Below are positions 1 through 6,429 of a DNA stretch of 9,055 bases, piece after piece. The notes beneath the pieces were generated by a model. It did not search any database. It was not told the origin of the DNA and saw only the letters and a list, made by a program, of their open reading frames with translations. How positions within the stretch are numbered: position 1 is the stretch's first letter; the number at the start of each line of letters is the position of its first letter. The stretch is from Actinomycetes bacterium (GTDB lineage: Bacteria > Actinomycetota > Actinomycetes > Actinomycetales > Cellulomonadaceae), in NCBI GenBank assembly GCA_023412515.1, contig JAEYNO010000099.1, positions 1-9,055 of the forward strand. Direction: 5' to 3'. Both the position numbers and the translations under genes were made by a program.

Positions 1-374
1 TGCTGCAGCTGCGCGAGGTGCCCGTCGATACCCGCGTCGGCTACGGCCATTCGCTTGCGGTCCGGCGGCGATCCCGGCTCGCGACGCTGTCGATCGGCTA
101 TGCCGACGGCTGGCCGCGAGGCGCCAGTCTTTTGGCGTTCTACAAGAAGCAGGAACTGCCGTTCGCAGGCCGAGTGTCGATGGACAGCATAGTCGTCGAC
201 ACGACCGACTGCGCCGATCCTCCAGGCGAAGGCGAGTTTGTCGATGTCATCTGCGAGCGGCAGACGGTGGACGACATTGCCCGCGCCTCGGGCACTATCG
301 GCTACGAGATCATGACGCGGCTCGGCCGCCGCTTCAGCCGGGACTACCGCCGTCACGCAGCGCTCGCAGCCTGA
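1..374 (+). CDS. alr: Alanine racemase, C-terminal fragment (5' end outside window)
   Basis: This is the 3' part of a PLP-dependent alanine racemase, which interconverts L- and D-alanine for peptidoglycan or for alanine catabolism. The frame is open from base 3 to the TGA at 372-374, so the start and the PLP-lysine domain lie off the window. The visible part is the C-terminal beta domain. It has VGYGHS, whose Tyr corresponds to the family's second catalytic base, then IGYADGWPR, GRVSMD with the substrate-contacting Met, and a terminal TIGYEIMTRLGRR block, all in family order. A GTG at 18 could be mistaken for a start, but family sequence continues upstream of it. The glutamate dehydrogenase gene follows after 53 bp with no terminator visible. 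Whether this is the biosynthetic (alr) or catabolic (dadX) type cannot be decided from the fragment. Confidence 0.93.
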   Translation, partial: LQLREVPVDTRVGYGHSLAVRRRSRLATLSIGYADGWPRGASLLAFYKKQELPFAGRVSMDSIVVDTTDCADPPGEGEFVDVICERQTVDDIARASGTIGYEIMTRLGRRFSRDYRRHAALAA

Positions 375-427
375 TCGCGCCCCAACTCTTCAACAAGCAG
401 AACCCAGCACCCACCAACGAAGGAGCC

Positions 428-1696
428 ATGATGGCTGAACATACCCTGCTTGACGACGCCCTGATCCGCCTCGACGAAGCCGCCGCTCACCTGAGCATCG
501 ACCCCGACGTGATCGAGAAGCTGAAATTCGCCCGCGAGACCACAAAGGTCAGGCTCATGATCCGCATGGACGATGGATCGCGGAAATCGTTTCTTGCCTG
601 GCGCTGCCGCTACGACGACACGCGCGGACCGACCAAGGGCGGGATCCGCTTCCACCCGGCTTCGACCGCCGAGGAAGTCGAAACGCTGGCCTTCTGGATG
701 ACGTTCAAGTGCGCGGTCATGAACCTGCCCTATGGCGGCGGCAAGGGAGCCGTTCAAGTGGATCCGCGTACGCTCTCCAAGGCTGAGCTGGAACGGCTGT
801 CACGCGCCTACATCCAGGCGTTCGGGCGCATCATCGGCCCGGATCGGGACATCCCTGCACCGGATGTCTACACGAACTCCATGATCATGGGCTGGATGGC
901 CGACGAGTATGCCCAGATCGTCGGCCAGCATGAGCCGGCCGTGATCACGGGCAAGCCGATCTCGCTTGGCGGGTCTCTCGGGCGGGGCGACGCAACCGCT
1001 CGGGGCGGCTACTATCTGGTACGCCATCTGTCGTCGGACCTGGAACTCGGGCATACGATGCGAGTGGCGATCCAGGGCTTCGGCAATGCCGGGCAGCACA
1101 TCGGGCGCCTTCTCGCCGCGGACGGCCACAAGATCGTCGCGGTATCGGATTCGGAAGGCGCGTTGTTCTCGGCTGCAGGCCTGCACCTCGACCTTCTGCT
1201 CGATGCCAAGGCGAACGGAAAACCTGTCAGCAGCACCGTCGGCACGGGCGGTCACGAGAAGATCGGTCCGGACGAACTCGTTGCCGTGGACTGCGACCTG
1301 CTCCTTCCGGCAGCGCTGGAAAACATGATCCACGAAGGCAACGCCCCCTCGGTCAAAGCGAAGCTCGTCCTGGAACTCGCGAACGGTCCGGTCACGCCGG
1401 AAGCGGACGAAATCCTTGCGCGGCAGGGAACCGTGGTCCTTCCCGACATCCTGGCGAACGCAGGAGGCGTCCCCGTTTCCTACTTCGAGTGGGTGCAGAA
1501 CCGACAGGGGCTCTACTGGCCTGTCGAGGACATCCACGATCGGCTGAAGACCATCATGGAACGGGAGGGCCGCGAAGTCTGGAACGTCAGCCGTGACAAG
1601 CAGGTGACCATGCGAACCGCGGCCTATGTCCATGCGCTAGGCCGCCTCGCCGAGGCTATCGAGGCACACGGCACGCAGAGCTTCTTCACCAGCTGA
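428..1696 (+). CDS. gdhA: Glutamate dehydrogenase (Glu/Leu/Phe/Val dehydrogenase family)
   Basis: A cytosolic enzyme for oxidative deamination of glutamate to 2-oxoglutarate and ammonia, or the reverse. It is 422 residues, normal for the hexameric family. Numbering from the first Met, GPTKGGIRFH (K70), FKCA (K94), GGGKG (K106) and PAPD (D146) match the substrate and catalytic residues of clostridial GDH. S351 in VPVSYFEW matches its glutamate-binding serine. Leucine and valine dehydrogenases have Leu in place of K70, so K70 with S351 supports glutamate specificity. The Rossmann motif is GFGNAG (217-222), and D241 at the end of beta-2 suggests NAD+ preference (inference). Two adjacent ATGs exist at 428 and 431. 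AGGAG at 421-425 is only 2 bp from the first but 5 bp from the second, so 431 may be the real start. A hemD-like gene follows after 29 bp, probably on the same transcript. Confidence 0.93.
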   Translation: MMAEHTLLDDALIRLDEAAAHLSIDPDVIEKLKFARETTKVRLMIRMDDGSRKSFLAWRCRYDDTRGPTKGGIRFHPASTAEEVETLAFWMTFKCAVMNLPYGGGKGAVQVDPRTLSKAELERLSRAYIQAFGRIIGPDRDIPAPDVYTNSMIMGWMADEYAQIVGQHEPAVITGKPISLGGSLGRGDATARGGYYLVRHLSSDLELGHTMRVAIQGFGNAGQHIGRLLAADGHKIVAVSDSEGALFSAAGLHLDLLLDAKANGKPVSSTVGTGGHEKIGPDELVAVDCDLLLPAALENMIHEGNAPSVKAKLVLELANGPVTPEADEILARQGTVVLPDILANAGGVPVSYFEWVQNRQGLYWPVEDIHDRLKTIMEREGREVWNVSRDKQVTMRTAAYVHALGRLAEAIEAHGTQSFFTS

Positions 1697-1725
1697 CGAT
1701 CGATGGATCCGCGCCGGAGAGCCGA

Positions 1726-2469
1726 GTGAACCTGCTGCTTACCCGTCCAAAGGCGCAAGCCGATGCGATGGCCGAAGCTCTCAGGAGCCGAGGACATCGC
1801 ATCCATCTGGCGCCGCTGCCCCGAGTGGATCGGCTGCAGTTTGACGACAGGATCCTCCGGTCAGCCTCGGCGATCATCGTGACCTCCGCAAATGCAGTGC
1901 CCGCTCTTGAAGGTTTGGATCGGGCTATCCGGATCTTTGCCGTCGGTCCGGACACCGCATCGGCTGCGAAGGCGGCAGGTTTCTCCAACATCGCGGCAGC
2001 CTCCGGCACGGCCTCCGGTCTTCTGGACATGGTCAAGCATCAGTGGCAGCCGGAGGATGGCACGCTCGCCTACGCAAGCGGCCACCACGTCTCGGTTGAT
2101 ATTGCCGGGGCGCTGGCGTTGCAGGGGTATGGCTGCAAACGGGTGGAAGTCTACGCGACCAGCCAGGCTCTGCAGTTGTCGGAGGAGACGGCCGGCCTGC
2201 TTCGACGCGGAGAGATCGATGCCGTGCTGTTCATGTCGGCACGCACGGCGGACGCATTCTCTGAGCTAGTCGCCGCAGCAGGGATTTCCGATAGCTGCAA
2301 GACCGCCCGGTCCCTGTCCCTGTCCGCCAAGATCGCCGCGCGAGTGAGGCATCTGCCGTGGATCGTGTCCCTAACGGCCGCCTCGCCGACGAGGGAAGGA
2401 ATCCTTCGCGCGGTCGACGGGCTGGAGGCGGGTCACGGCGCACAAGCACTCCCGCCTTCATCCCGCTGA
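1726..2469 (+). CDS. hemD: Uroporphyrinogen-III synthase (HemD-like)
   Basis: Cyclises hydroxymethylbilane to uroporphyrinogen III with inversion of ring D, the branch point to heme, siroheme and cobalamin. The 247 residues show the two-lobed HemD pattern: LLLTRP (3-8), LRSRGH (19-24), TSANAV (53-58), VGPDTA (73-78), VEVY (140-143), MSARTADAF (170-178) and a C-terminal AASPTREGI block. The family is poorly conserved, so these landmarks carry the call. The GTG start is supported by GGAGA at 1716-1720 with a 5-bp spacer and by the LLLTRP N-terminus beginning immediately. It lies 29 bp after the glutamate dehydrogenase stop and faces the polyamine operon. No hemC or other tetrapyrrole gene is visible, unlike the hemC-hemD arrangement common in many proteobacteria, so it could be a second copy. 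Confidence 0.8.
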   Translation: MNLLLTRPKAQADAMAEALRSRGHRIHLAPLPRVDRLQFDDRILRSASAIIVTSANAVPALEGLDRAIRIFAVGPDTASAAKAAGFSNIAAASGTASGLLDMVKHQWQPEDGTLAYASGHHVSVDIAGALALQGYGCKRVEVYATSQALQLSEETAGLLRRGEIDAVLFMSARTADAFSELVAAAGISDSCKTARSLSLSAKIAARVRHLPWIVSLTAASPTREGILRAVDGLEAGHGAQALPPSSR

Positions 2470-2478
2470 TGCCGCGCC

Positions 2479-2510
2479 CGGAGGGCACCCGGACTGCCGG
2501 GCACCCTCCG
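2479..2510. terminator. Hairpin between convergent genes, possible bidirectional terminator
   Basis: CGGAGGG (2479-2485) pairs with CCCTCCG (2504-2510) and CCCGG (2488-2492) with CCGGG (2497-2501). The two stems are separated by a CA/CA internal mismatch, and ACTG is the loop. It lies between the hemD-like stop and the stop of the opposing synthase gene, where a shared terminator is expected. Neither strand has a T-run after the stem, so it may act as a pause site, a Rho-assisted terminator or a 3'-end stabiliser rather than a classical intrinsic terminator. Confidence 0.5.
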
Positions 2511-2516
2511 CAGGAA

Positions 2517-3758
2517 TCATGGGAACAGCAAGACCCGGTCGTCACAGCCTTCGCTAATATGCGTGGACAGTCCGAGCTTACCCAGCAGCCCAAGGAATGG
2601 CCGCGGCGGCAGTTCTTCAACGTTAGCCATCTTGCCCACGTCCCAGCGGCCGGTCGCGACAAGGATAGCCGCGGCAACGGCCGGCACGCCGGCCGTATAC
2701 GAGATGCCCTGGCTCCCGACTTCTTCGCAGGCCTCCTCGTGGTCGGCGACGTTGTAGATGAATATCTCGCGCTCGCGGCCGTCCTTCGCGCCCTTGGCGA
2801 GTGTGCCGATGCAGGTCTTGCCCGTGTAGCCGTCCGCCAGTGACGACGGGTCCGGAAGCACCGCCTTGACCACCTTGAGCGGGACGACATCCACCCCCTC
2901 GGCGGTGGTGACCGGCTTCTCCGAGAGAAGGCCCAGGTTCTTAAGAACGTTGAAGACGTTGATGTAATGGTCGCCGAAACCCATCCAGAAGCGCACGTTC
3001 GGGATACCGAGGATCTGGGACAGCGAATGCACCTCGTCATGTCCCGTGAGGTAGGCCTTCTGCCGCCCGACGACTGGCAGCTCCCATTCCTTGCCGACCT
3101 CGAACATGCGGTTGGACGTCCACGTCCCGTCTTGCCACGACCAGACCTGCCCGGTGAACTCGCGGAAGTTGATCTCCGGGTCGAAGTTCGTGGCGAAGTA
3201 CCTCCCGTGGCTGCCCGCGTTGATGTCGATGATGTCGAGCGAGTCGATCCGGTCGAAATAGTCGTCCTTGGCCAGCCTGGCGTAGGCGTTCACGACACCT
3301 GGATCGAAGCCCGCTCCGAGGATGGCCGTCATGTTGGCTGCTGCGCATTCCTCGCGGCGCTTCCACTCGTAGTTATCGTACCAGGGCGGGGCCTCGCACA
3401 CCTTCGCGGGATCTTCGTGAATCGCGGTGTCGATGTAGGCGGCGCCTGTCGCGATGCAGGCCGACAGCACGGACATGTTCACGAATGCCGAGCCGACATT
3501 GATCACGATCTGCGCGCCCGTCCGTCGGATCAGGTCTTCGGTGGCTGCGATATCGAGCGCGTCCAGCTGGTGGGCCTCAAGCCGCCCCTCGGTGTTCAGC
3601 GCGTTCCTCTCGCGGATGGACGCGACGATCGCCGCGCACTTTTCGAGGGTGCGGGAAGCGATATGGATGTCGCCGAGGATGTCGTTGTTCTGCGCACATT
3701 TGTGCGCGACGACCTTCGCGACGCCTCCGGCGCCGATGATCAGGACGTGCTTCTTCAT
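2517..3758 (-). CDS. Carboxynorspermidine/carboxyspermidine synthase (dehydrogenase), saccharopine-dehydrogenase family
   Basis: Reductively condenses L-aspartate semialdehyde with a diamine (1,3-diaminopropane or putrescine) using NADPH, giving carboxynorspermidine or carboxyspermidine for NspC. The 413 residues open with MKKHVLIIGAGGVAKVV, a Rossmann GxGGVA motif (9-14). They contain INVGSAFVN (86-94), GAGFDPGVVN (148-157) and the late EELPPRPFLGLL block typical of this polyamine branch rather than of fungal saccharopine dehydrogenase. The frame is open further upstream into nspC, but the ATG at 3758 begins exactly at the Rossmann strand. Its closest Shine-Dalgarno-like sequence, GGAAGGAG, is about 13 nt upstream, longer than usual. 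The gene starts 37 bp after the nspC stop and is last in the operon. The diamine used cannot be read from sequence; spermidine production through this route is established in several rhizobia and Agrobacterium. Confidence 0.9.
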   Translation of the reverse strand: MKKHVLIIGAGGVAKVVAHKCAQNNDILGDIHIASRTLEKCAAIVASIRERNALNTEGRLEAHQLDALDIAATEDLIRRTGAQIVINVGSAFVNMSVLSACIATGAAYIDTAIHEDPAKVCEAPPWYDNYEWKRREECAAANMTAILGAGFDPGVVNAYARLAKDDYFDRIDSLDIIDINAGSHGRYFATNFDPEINFREFTGQVWSWQDGTWTSNRMFEVGKEWELPVVGRQKAYLTGHDEVHSLSQILGIPNVRFWMGFGDHYINVFNVLKNLGLLSEKPVTTAEGVDVVPLKVVKAVLPDPSSLADGYTGKTCIGTLAKGAKDGREREIFIYNVADHEEACEEVGSQGISYTAGVPAVAAAILVATGRWDVGKMANVEELPPRPFLGLLGKLGLSTHISEGCDDRVLLFP

Positions 3759-3795
3759 TTCGGGGAGGGTGCTCCTTCCTTGCTGGGGGGAAATC

Positions 3796-4890
3796 TCAAG
3801 AGAGGCTGGATTCGTAGTCGGCGTAGCCGAACTCGCGGACCGTGCGGACGGAGCCATCGAGTTCGCGCACGGCGATGGCGGGCATGGCCACGCCGTTGAA
3901 CCAGTTCTTCTTCACCATCGTGTAGCCGGCCGCGTCCTGGATCGAGACGCGGTCGCCGACTTCGAGCGGGGCCTGGAAGCTGAAGCTGCCGAAGATGTCG
4001 CCGGCCAGGCAGGACTTGCCGCAGACCATGTAGTCGAATGGGCCGATGTTCGGCGCGACCTTGGCTTCCTGCCTGTAGATCAGGAGATCCAGCATATGCG
4101 CCTCCACCGAGGCGTCGACGCTCGCCAGCTTCCGGCCGTTGTCGAGCAAGTCGAGGACCGTCACCTCGAGCGTCGTGCTGTCGGTGATCGCCGCCTCGCC
4201 GGGCTCGAGATAGACTTGGGCGCCGAATTTCTCGGAGAACCGCCTCAGGCGTTCGGACAGAGCGTCTATGGGGTAGCCGTCAGCCGTGAAGTGGATGCCG
4301 CCGCCCAGGCTGATCCAGTCGGCGTAGCGGAGAAGCTCGCCGTACTTCTCCTCGATCCGGTCAAGCATGTCGGAGAACAGCGCGAAGTCGCCGTTCTCGC
4401 AGTTGTTGTGGATCATGAAGCCGTTGATCCGGTCGAGGACGGATTCGATCCTGCCCGGGTCTGTCTCGCCGAGGCGGCTGAACGGACGCGCCGGGTCGGC
4501 GAGGTCGAAGTGCGAGGCGCTGATGCCCGGGTTGAGGCGCAGCCCGCAGGCAAGGCCGCCTATCCGCGCGCCGAAGCGGTCGAGCTGGCCGATCGAGTTG
4601 AAGATCATCTTGTCGGCGAGCCCCGCCGCTTCCTCGATCTCGTGATCTGCCCAGGCGACGCTGTAGGCGTGGGTCTCGCCGCCGAACCGGGTGCGTCCCA
4701 GCCTGACTTCGTTAAGGGACGACGACGTCGTGCCGTCCATGTAGGGGCGCATGAAGTTGAACACGCTCCAGGCCCCGAAGCACTTCAGCGCCAGCAGCGC
4801 CTTGGCTCCGGACTTCTCGCGCAGGTAGGCGATCCGCTCGAGGTTGCGGAGCAGCTTCGACTTGTCGATCAGGTAGTGGGGGGTCTTCAT
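3796..4890 (-). CDS. nspC: Carboxynorspermidine decarboxylase
   Basis: PLP-dependent fold-type III decarboxylase that turns carboxy(nor)spermidine into (nor)spermidine. The 364 residues begin MKTPHYLIDKSKL, as family members do. The PLP-binding lysine is K36 in LLALKCFG. HNNCEN (161-166), LGGGIHF (195-201), EPGEA (229-233), CGKSCLAGD (290-298) and the late AGYTMVKKNWFNG (321-333) are diagnostic. The CxxxCxAGD element carries the active-site cysteine of the partner subunit in this decarboxylase family. Two ATGs stand in tandem at 4893 and 4890. AAGG lies 1 nt before the first and 4 nt before the second, so 4890 is preferred. The ATGATG overlaps the TGA of the upstream gene (4892-4890), implying translational coupling. 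The carboxynorspermidine synthase gene follows 37 bp later, so the two catalytic steps are co-expressed. Confidence 0.94.
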   Translation of the reverse strand: MKTPHYLIDKSKLLRNLERIAYLREKSGAKALLALKCFGAWSVFNFMRPYMDGTTSSSLNEVRLGRTRFGGETHAYSVAWADHEIEEAAGLADKMIFNSIGQLDRFGARIGGLACGLRLNPGISASHFDLADPARPFSRLGETDPGRIESVLDRINGFMIHNNCENGDFALFSDMLDRIEEKYGELLRYADWISLGGGIHFTADGYPIDALSERLRRFSEKFGAQVYLEPGEAAITDSTTLEVTVLDLLDNGRKLASVDASVEAHMLDLLIYRQEAKVAPNIGPFDYMVCGKSCLAGDIFGSFSFQAPLEVGDRVSIQDAAGYTMVKKNWFNGVAMPAIAVRELDGSVRTVREFGYADYESSLS

Positions 4891-5717
4891 CATGCCTTGC
4901 CATCGCCTTTCCGCGCAGCCGCCATCCGCAGCGGATCGATCACGGCGAGGCCAAGAGCGCGCCGCTTCATCAAGCGCGCCGCCAGCGACACGTTGACGGA
5001 AACCTTCGTTGCGTAGGACTCGGCGAACGATCGGTTCCTTGCGTCGCCAATTCCCTGACGCATCGCGGGCGAACGCTCGGCGAACCTGTCGGGAGCGGGG
5101 CGGAAGCGGCCGTCGGCGACCGTCCCGATCCACTCGCAGACATGGTCCTCGGGCTCCCGCAGCCGGGCGAGCAAATCGAGGTACTCTTCCTGAAGGGCGG
5201 GCGTGTCTTCGCGTCGGCTTGCGCGTGACAGGCGGTGGAGATCGCAAGCGAGCAGGTGTGCGTCGCGCCGTGGCTTGCGCCAGTACACCCGTCGGCCGTC
5301 CGCCACATCCAGATACTCGTCGGCAGCAGCGATCGGAATGGCCTCCGCCGCATGCGGGACGAACTGCATGAGGGGGTCTGCTTCGCGATCGCCGTCGCCG
5401 GGCTGGCAGCCACGCGGACGGAACTCCAGGAGCTTCAGGAGGGACGCCGAAACCTGCCAGCTTCCAGCCGCCACGGCGGCAGCGTCCGGTAGCGTCAGCG
5501 CGCCGGTCGTGTGCAGCGCGTGGGCTATCGCCAGCCTTGTGCAGGTCTGTACGCCCTGTGTTCGCTCTGGGGGCGCCCTGGAAAGGGAGGCCCGGCTCCA
5601 ACGCTCCAAGACACCGTGGACGAATGCGATGTCGCATCCGAGCGCGTCCGCCAGATCCTGATCTGACATCCGGCCGTCCAGCCAGCACGAGGGTCGATCC
5701 ATCGTCATCGCGCTCAT
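4890..5717 (-). CDS. Unrecognised protein with possible MerR-like N-terminal DNA-binding region
   Basis: I do not recognise this 275-residue protein as a named family. Residues 17-40 (MSDQDLADALGCDIAFVHGV...) look like a helix-turn-helix. A polar stretch at 41-57 could be a wing, and 60-85 (RLAIAHALHTTGALTLPDAA...) resembles the second helical pair of MerR-type domains, where a helix with alternating Leu/Ala precedes a 'LPDAA' turn. This fold assignment is inference. The middle (100-220) is charged and unassigned. A basic patch (KVSVNVSLAARLMKRRALGL, 238-257) lies near the C-terminus. No membrane segment or signal peptide is seen. The ATG at 5717 overlaps the TGA of the IIA gene as ATGA; AGGTGG lies 8 nt upstream. 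Other in-frame ATGs are at 5708 and 5702. Its TGA overlaps the nspC ATGs. Position suggests a regulator of, or accessory protein to, polyamine synthesis. Confidence 0.75.
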   Translation of the reverse strand: MSAMTMDRPSCWLDGRMSDQDLADALGCDIAFVHGVLERWSRASLSRAPPERTQGVQTCTRLAIAHALHTTGALTLPDAAAVAAGSWQVSASLLKLLEFRPRGCQPGDGDREADPLMQFVPHAAEAIPIAAADEYLDVADGRRVYWRKPRRDAHLLACDLHRLSRASRREDTPALQEEYLDLLARLREPEDHVCEWIGTVADGRFRPAPDRFAERSPAMRQGIGDARNRSFAESYATKVSVNVSLAARLMKRRALGLAVIDPLRMAAARKGDGKA

Positions 5718-6241
5718 CTCCAAGCCCACCTTGTTGCTGCCTGCGTTCGAGGCACCATCGCCGACAGGCCAGGGATCGAGGCACAACCGGAGTCCTTGGG
5801 CTCACCGAGATGCTGCAAGACCTCCTCGGCCGACGCAGCGGCTCTGACCTTCTTCAAGACCTGCGGCTGAGAGAGGTGCCTGCAGAAGCGCGCCAGAGCG
5901 TTCAGGAATTCAGTCGAGCCCTCGCGCGGCCAGACGACCCCGAGTACGACATCCACGCACTGCTCGTCGGACGCGTCGTAAGGGATCGGATGTTCGAGGA
6001 CTGCAAGAACAGCAGCCGGCTCCCCCAATCCGCCAGGCATCGCGTGAGGCATGCCGATGCCTTGGCCGATGCAGGTGGCGCCGAGCTTCTCCCTGTCGAG
6101 CAGTGCCGACAGCACTGAAACGAAAGTAAGTCCGGTCCGCGAAGCAAGCTGGCGCGCCATGGCCTCCAGAAGCGGGCGTTTGGCCTGCGCCGGGTGGCGC
6201 ATCAGGACGTCCTGCGGACGCAGGAGATCGGGGACTTCCAT
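5714..6241 (-). CDS. PTS IIA protein, EIIA-Ntr (PtsN)-like
   Basis: A 175-residue stand-alone IIA domain of the nitrogen-related phosphotransferase type. Such proteins accept phosphate from NPr/HPr on a histidine and regulate targets instead of importing sugar. The core is GATCIGQGIGMPHAM (54-68), with the phospho-acceptor His at residue 66, followed by VLAVLEHPIPYDA (78-90) and VVLGVVWP (98-105). Start at 6241: GGGGAG sits 6 nt upstream, and the residues before it in the open frame are low-complexity Arg/Ala/Ser with no IIA similarity. The protein runs about 28 residues past the usual IIA end (SGCASIPGLSAMVP...), and its TGA overlaps the ATG of the next gene. It is first in the four-gene polyamine operon. 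It may be a paralog of the canonical ptsN that normally neighbours rpoN and hpf, so I give no symbol. Confidence 0.88.
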   Translation of the reverse strand: MEVPDLLRPQDVLMRHPAQAKRPLLEAMARQLASRTGLTFVSVLSALLDREKLGATCIGQGIGMPHAMPGGLGEPAAVLAVLEHPIPYDASDEQCVDVVLGVVWPREGSTEFLNALARFCRHLSQPQVLKKVRAAASAEEVLQHLGEPKDSGCASIPGLSAMVPRTQAATRWAWR

Positions 6242-6329
6242 GAATGACTCCCCGCCACGGCCGAACGCCGCAGGCGACCGCCCGGGATCGCGGGCGCGAA
6301 GATCGAATGAGGTTGCTTGAGCCTGGCGG

Positions 6330-6367
6330 ACCCGGACGCTGAGCCAGGGGTCAGATCGCGTCCGGGT
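6330..6367 (-). repeat. Perfect 10-bp inverted repeat (stem-loop) upstream of the IIA gene
   Basis: ACCCGGACGC (6330-6339) is the exact reverse complement of 6358-6367, with an 18-nt loop that can pair weakly inside. It lies about 56 nt after the Nudix stop and 89 nt before the IIA start. No T-run follows on the - strand. It could be a weak terminator for the Nudix gene, an mRNA processing or stability element, or an attenuator in the leader of the polyamine operon. The remainder of 6242-6422 shows no clear sigma-70 promoter to my reading. Confidence 0.4.
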
Positions 6368-6429
6368 TAGATGCCCGCTTTGAGCAGGCGCGCGCCGTCG
6401 AGGCGCACGAAGGCTGGCATTTTCAGCAT
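6367..6429 (-). CDS. Possible 20-codon small ORF between the Nudix and IIA genes
   Basis: ATG at 6429 to TAA at 6367 encodes MLKMPAFVRLDGARLLKAGI, ending in a second-frame TAA that touches the hairpin at 6330-6367. The ATG overlaps the Nudix TGA (ATGCTGA), so it could be read by coupling. Most codons end in G or C, as in the real genes here. Against it: no good ribosome binding site (only AGG about 8-10 nt away), very short length and no recognised homology. It could be a leader peptide, a coincidental ORF, or a second start at the inner ATG (6420). Confidence 0.25.
   Translation of the reverse strand: MLKMPAFVRLDGARLLKAGI

Noticed and set aside
800..1633. Long open frame antisense to glutamate dehydrogenase (277 codons)
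   Set aside because: It is the complement of a clearly conserved gene; the translation is Arg/Asp/Val-rich without domains, as expected of opposite-strand openings in GC-rich coding DNA.
3759..3857. Upstream extension of the synthase gene to an ATG inside nspC
   Set aside because: The extra residues show no family similarity and the Rossmann fold begins exactly at the 3758 start.
3454..5016. 520-codon open frame antisense to nspC and neighbours
   Set aside because: Covers nspC, its start region and the synthase 5' end on the other strand; composition is shadow-like and no domain is visible, while the opposite strand encodes convincing enzymes.
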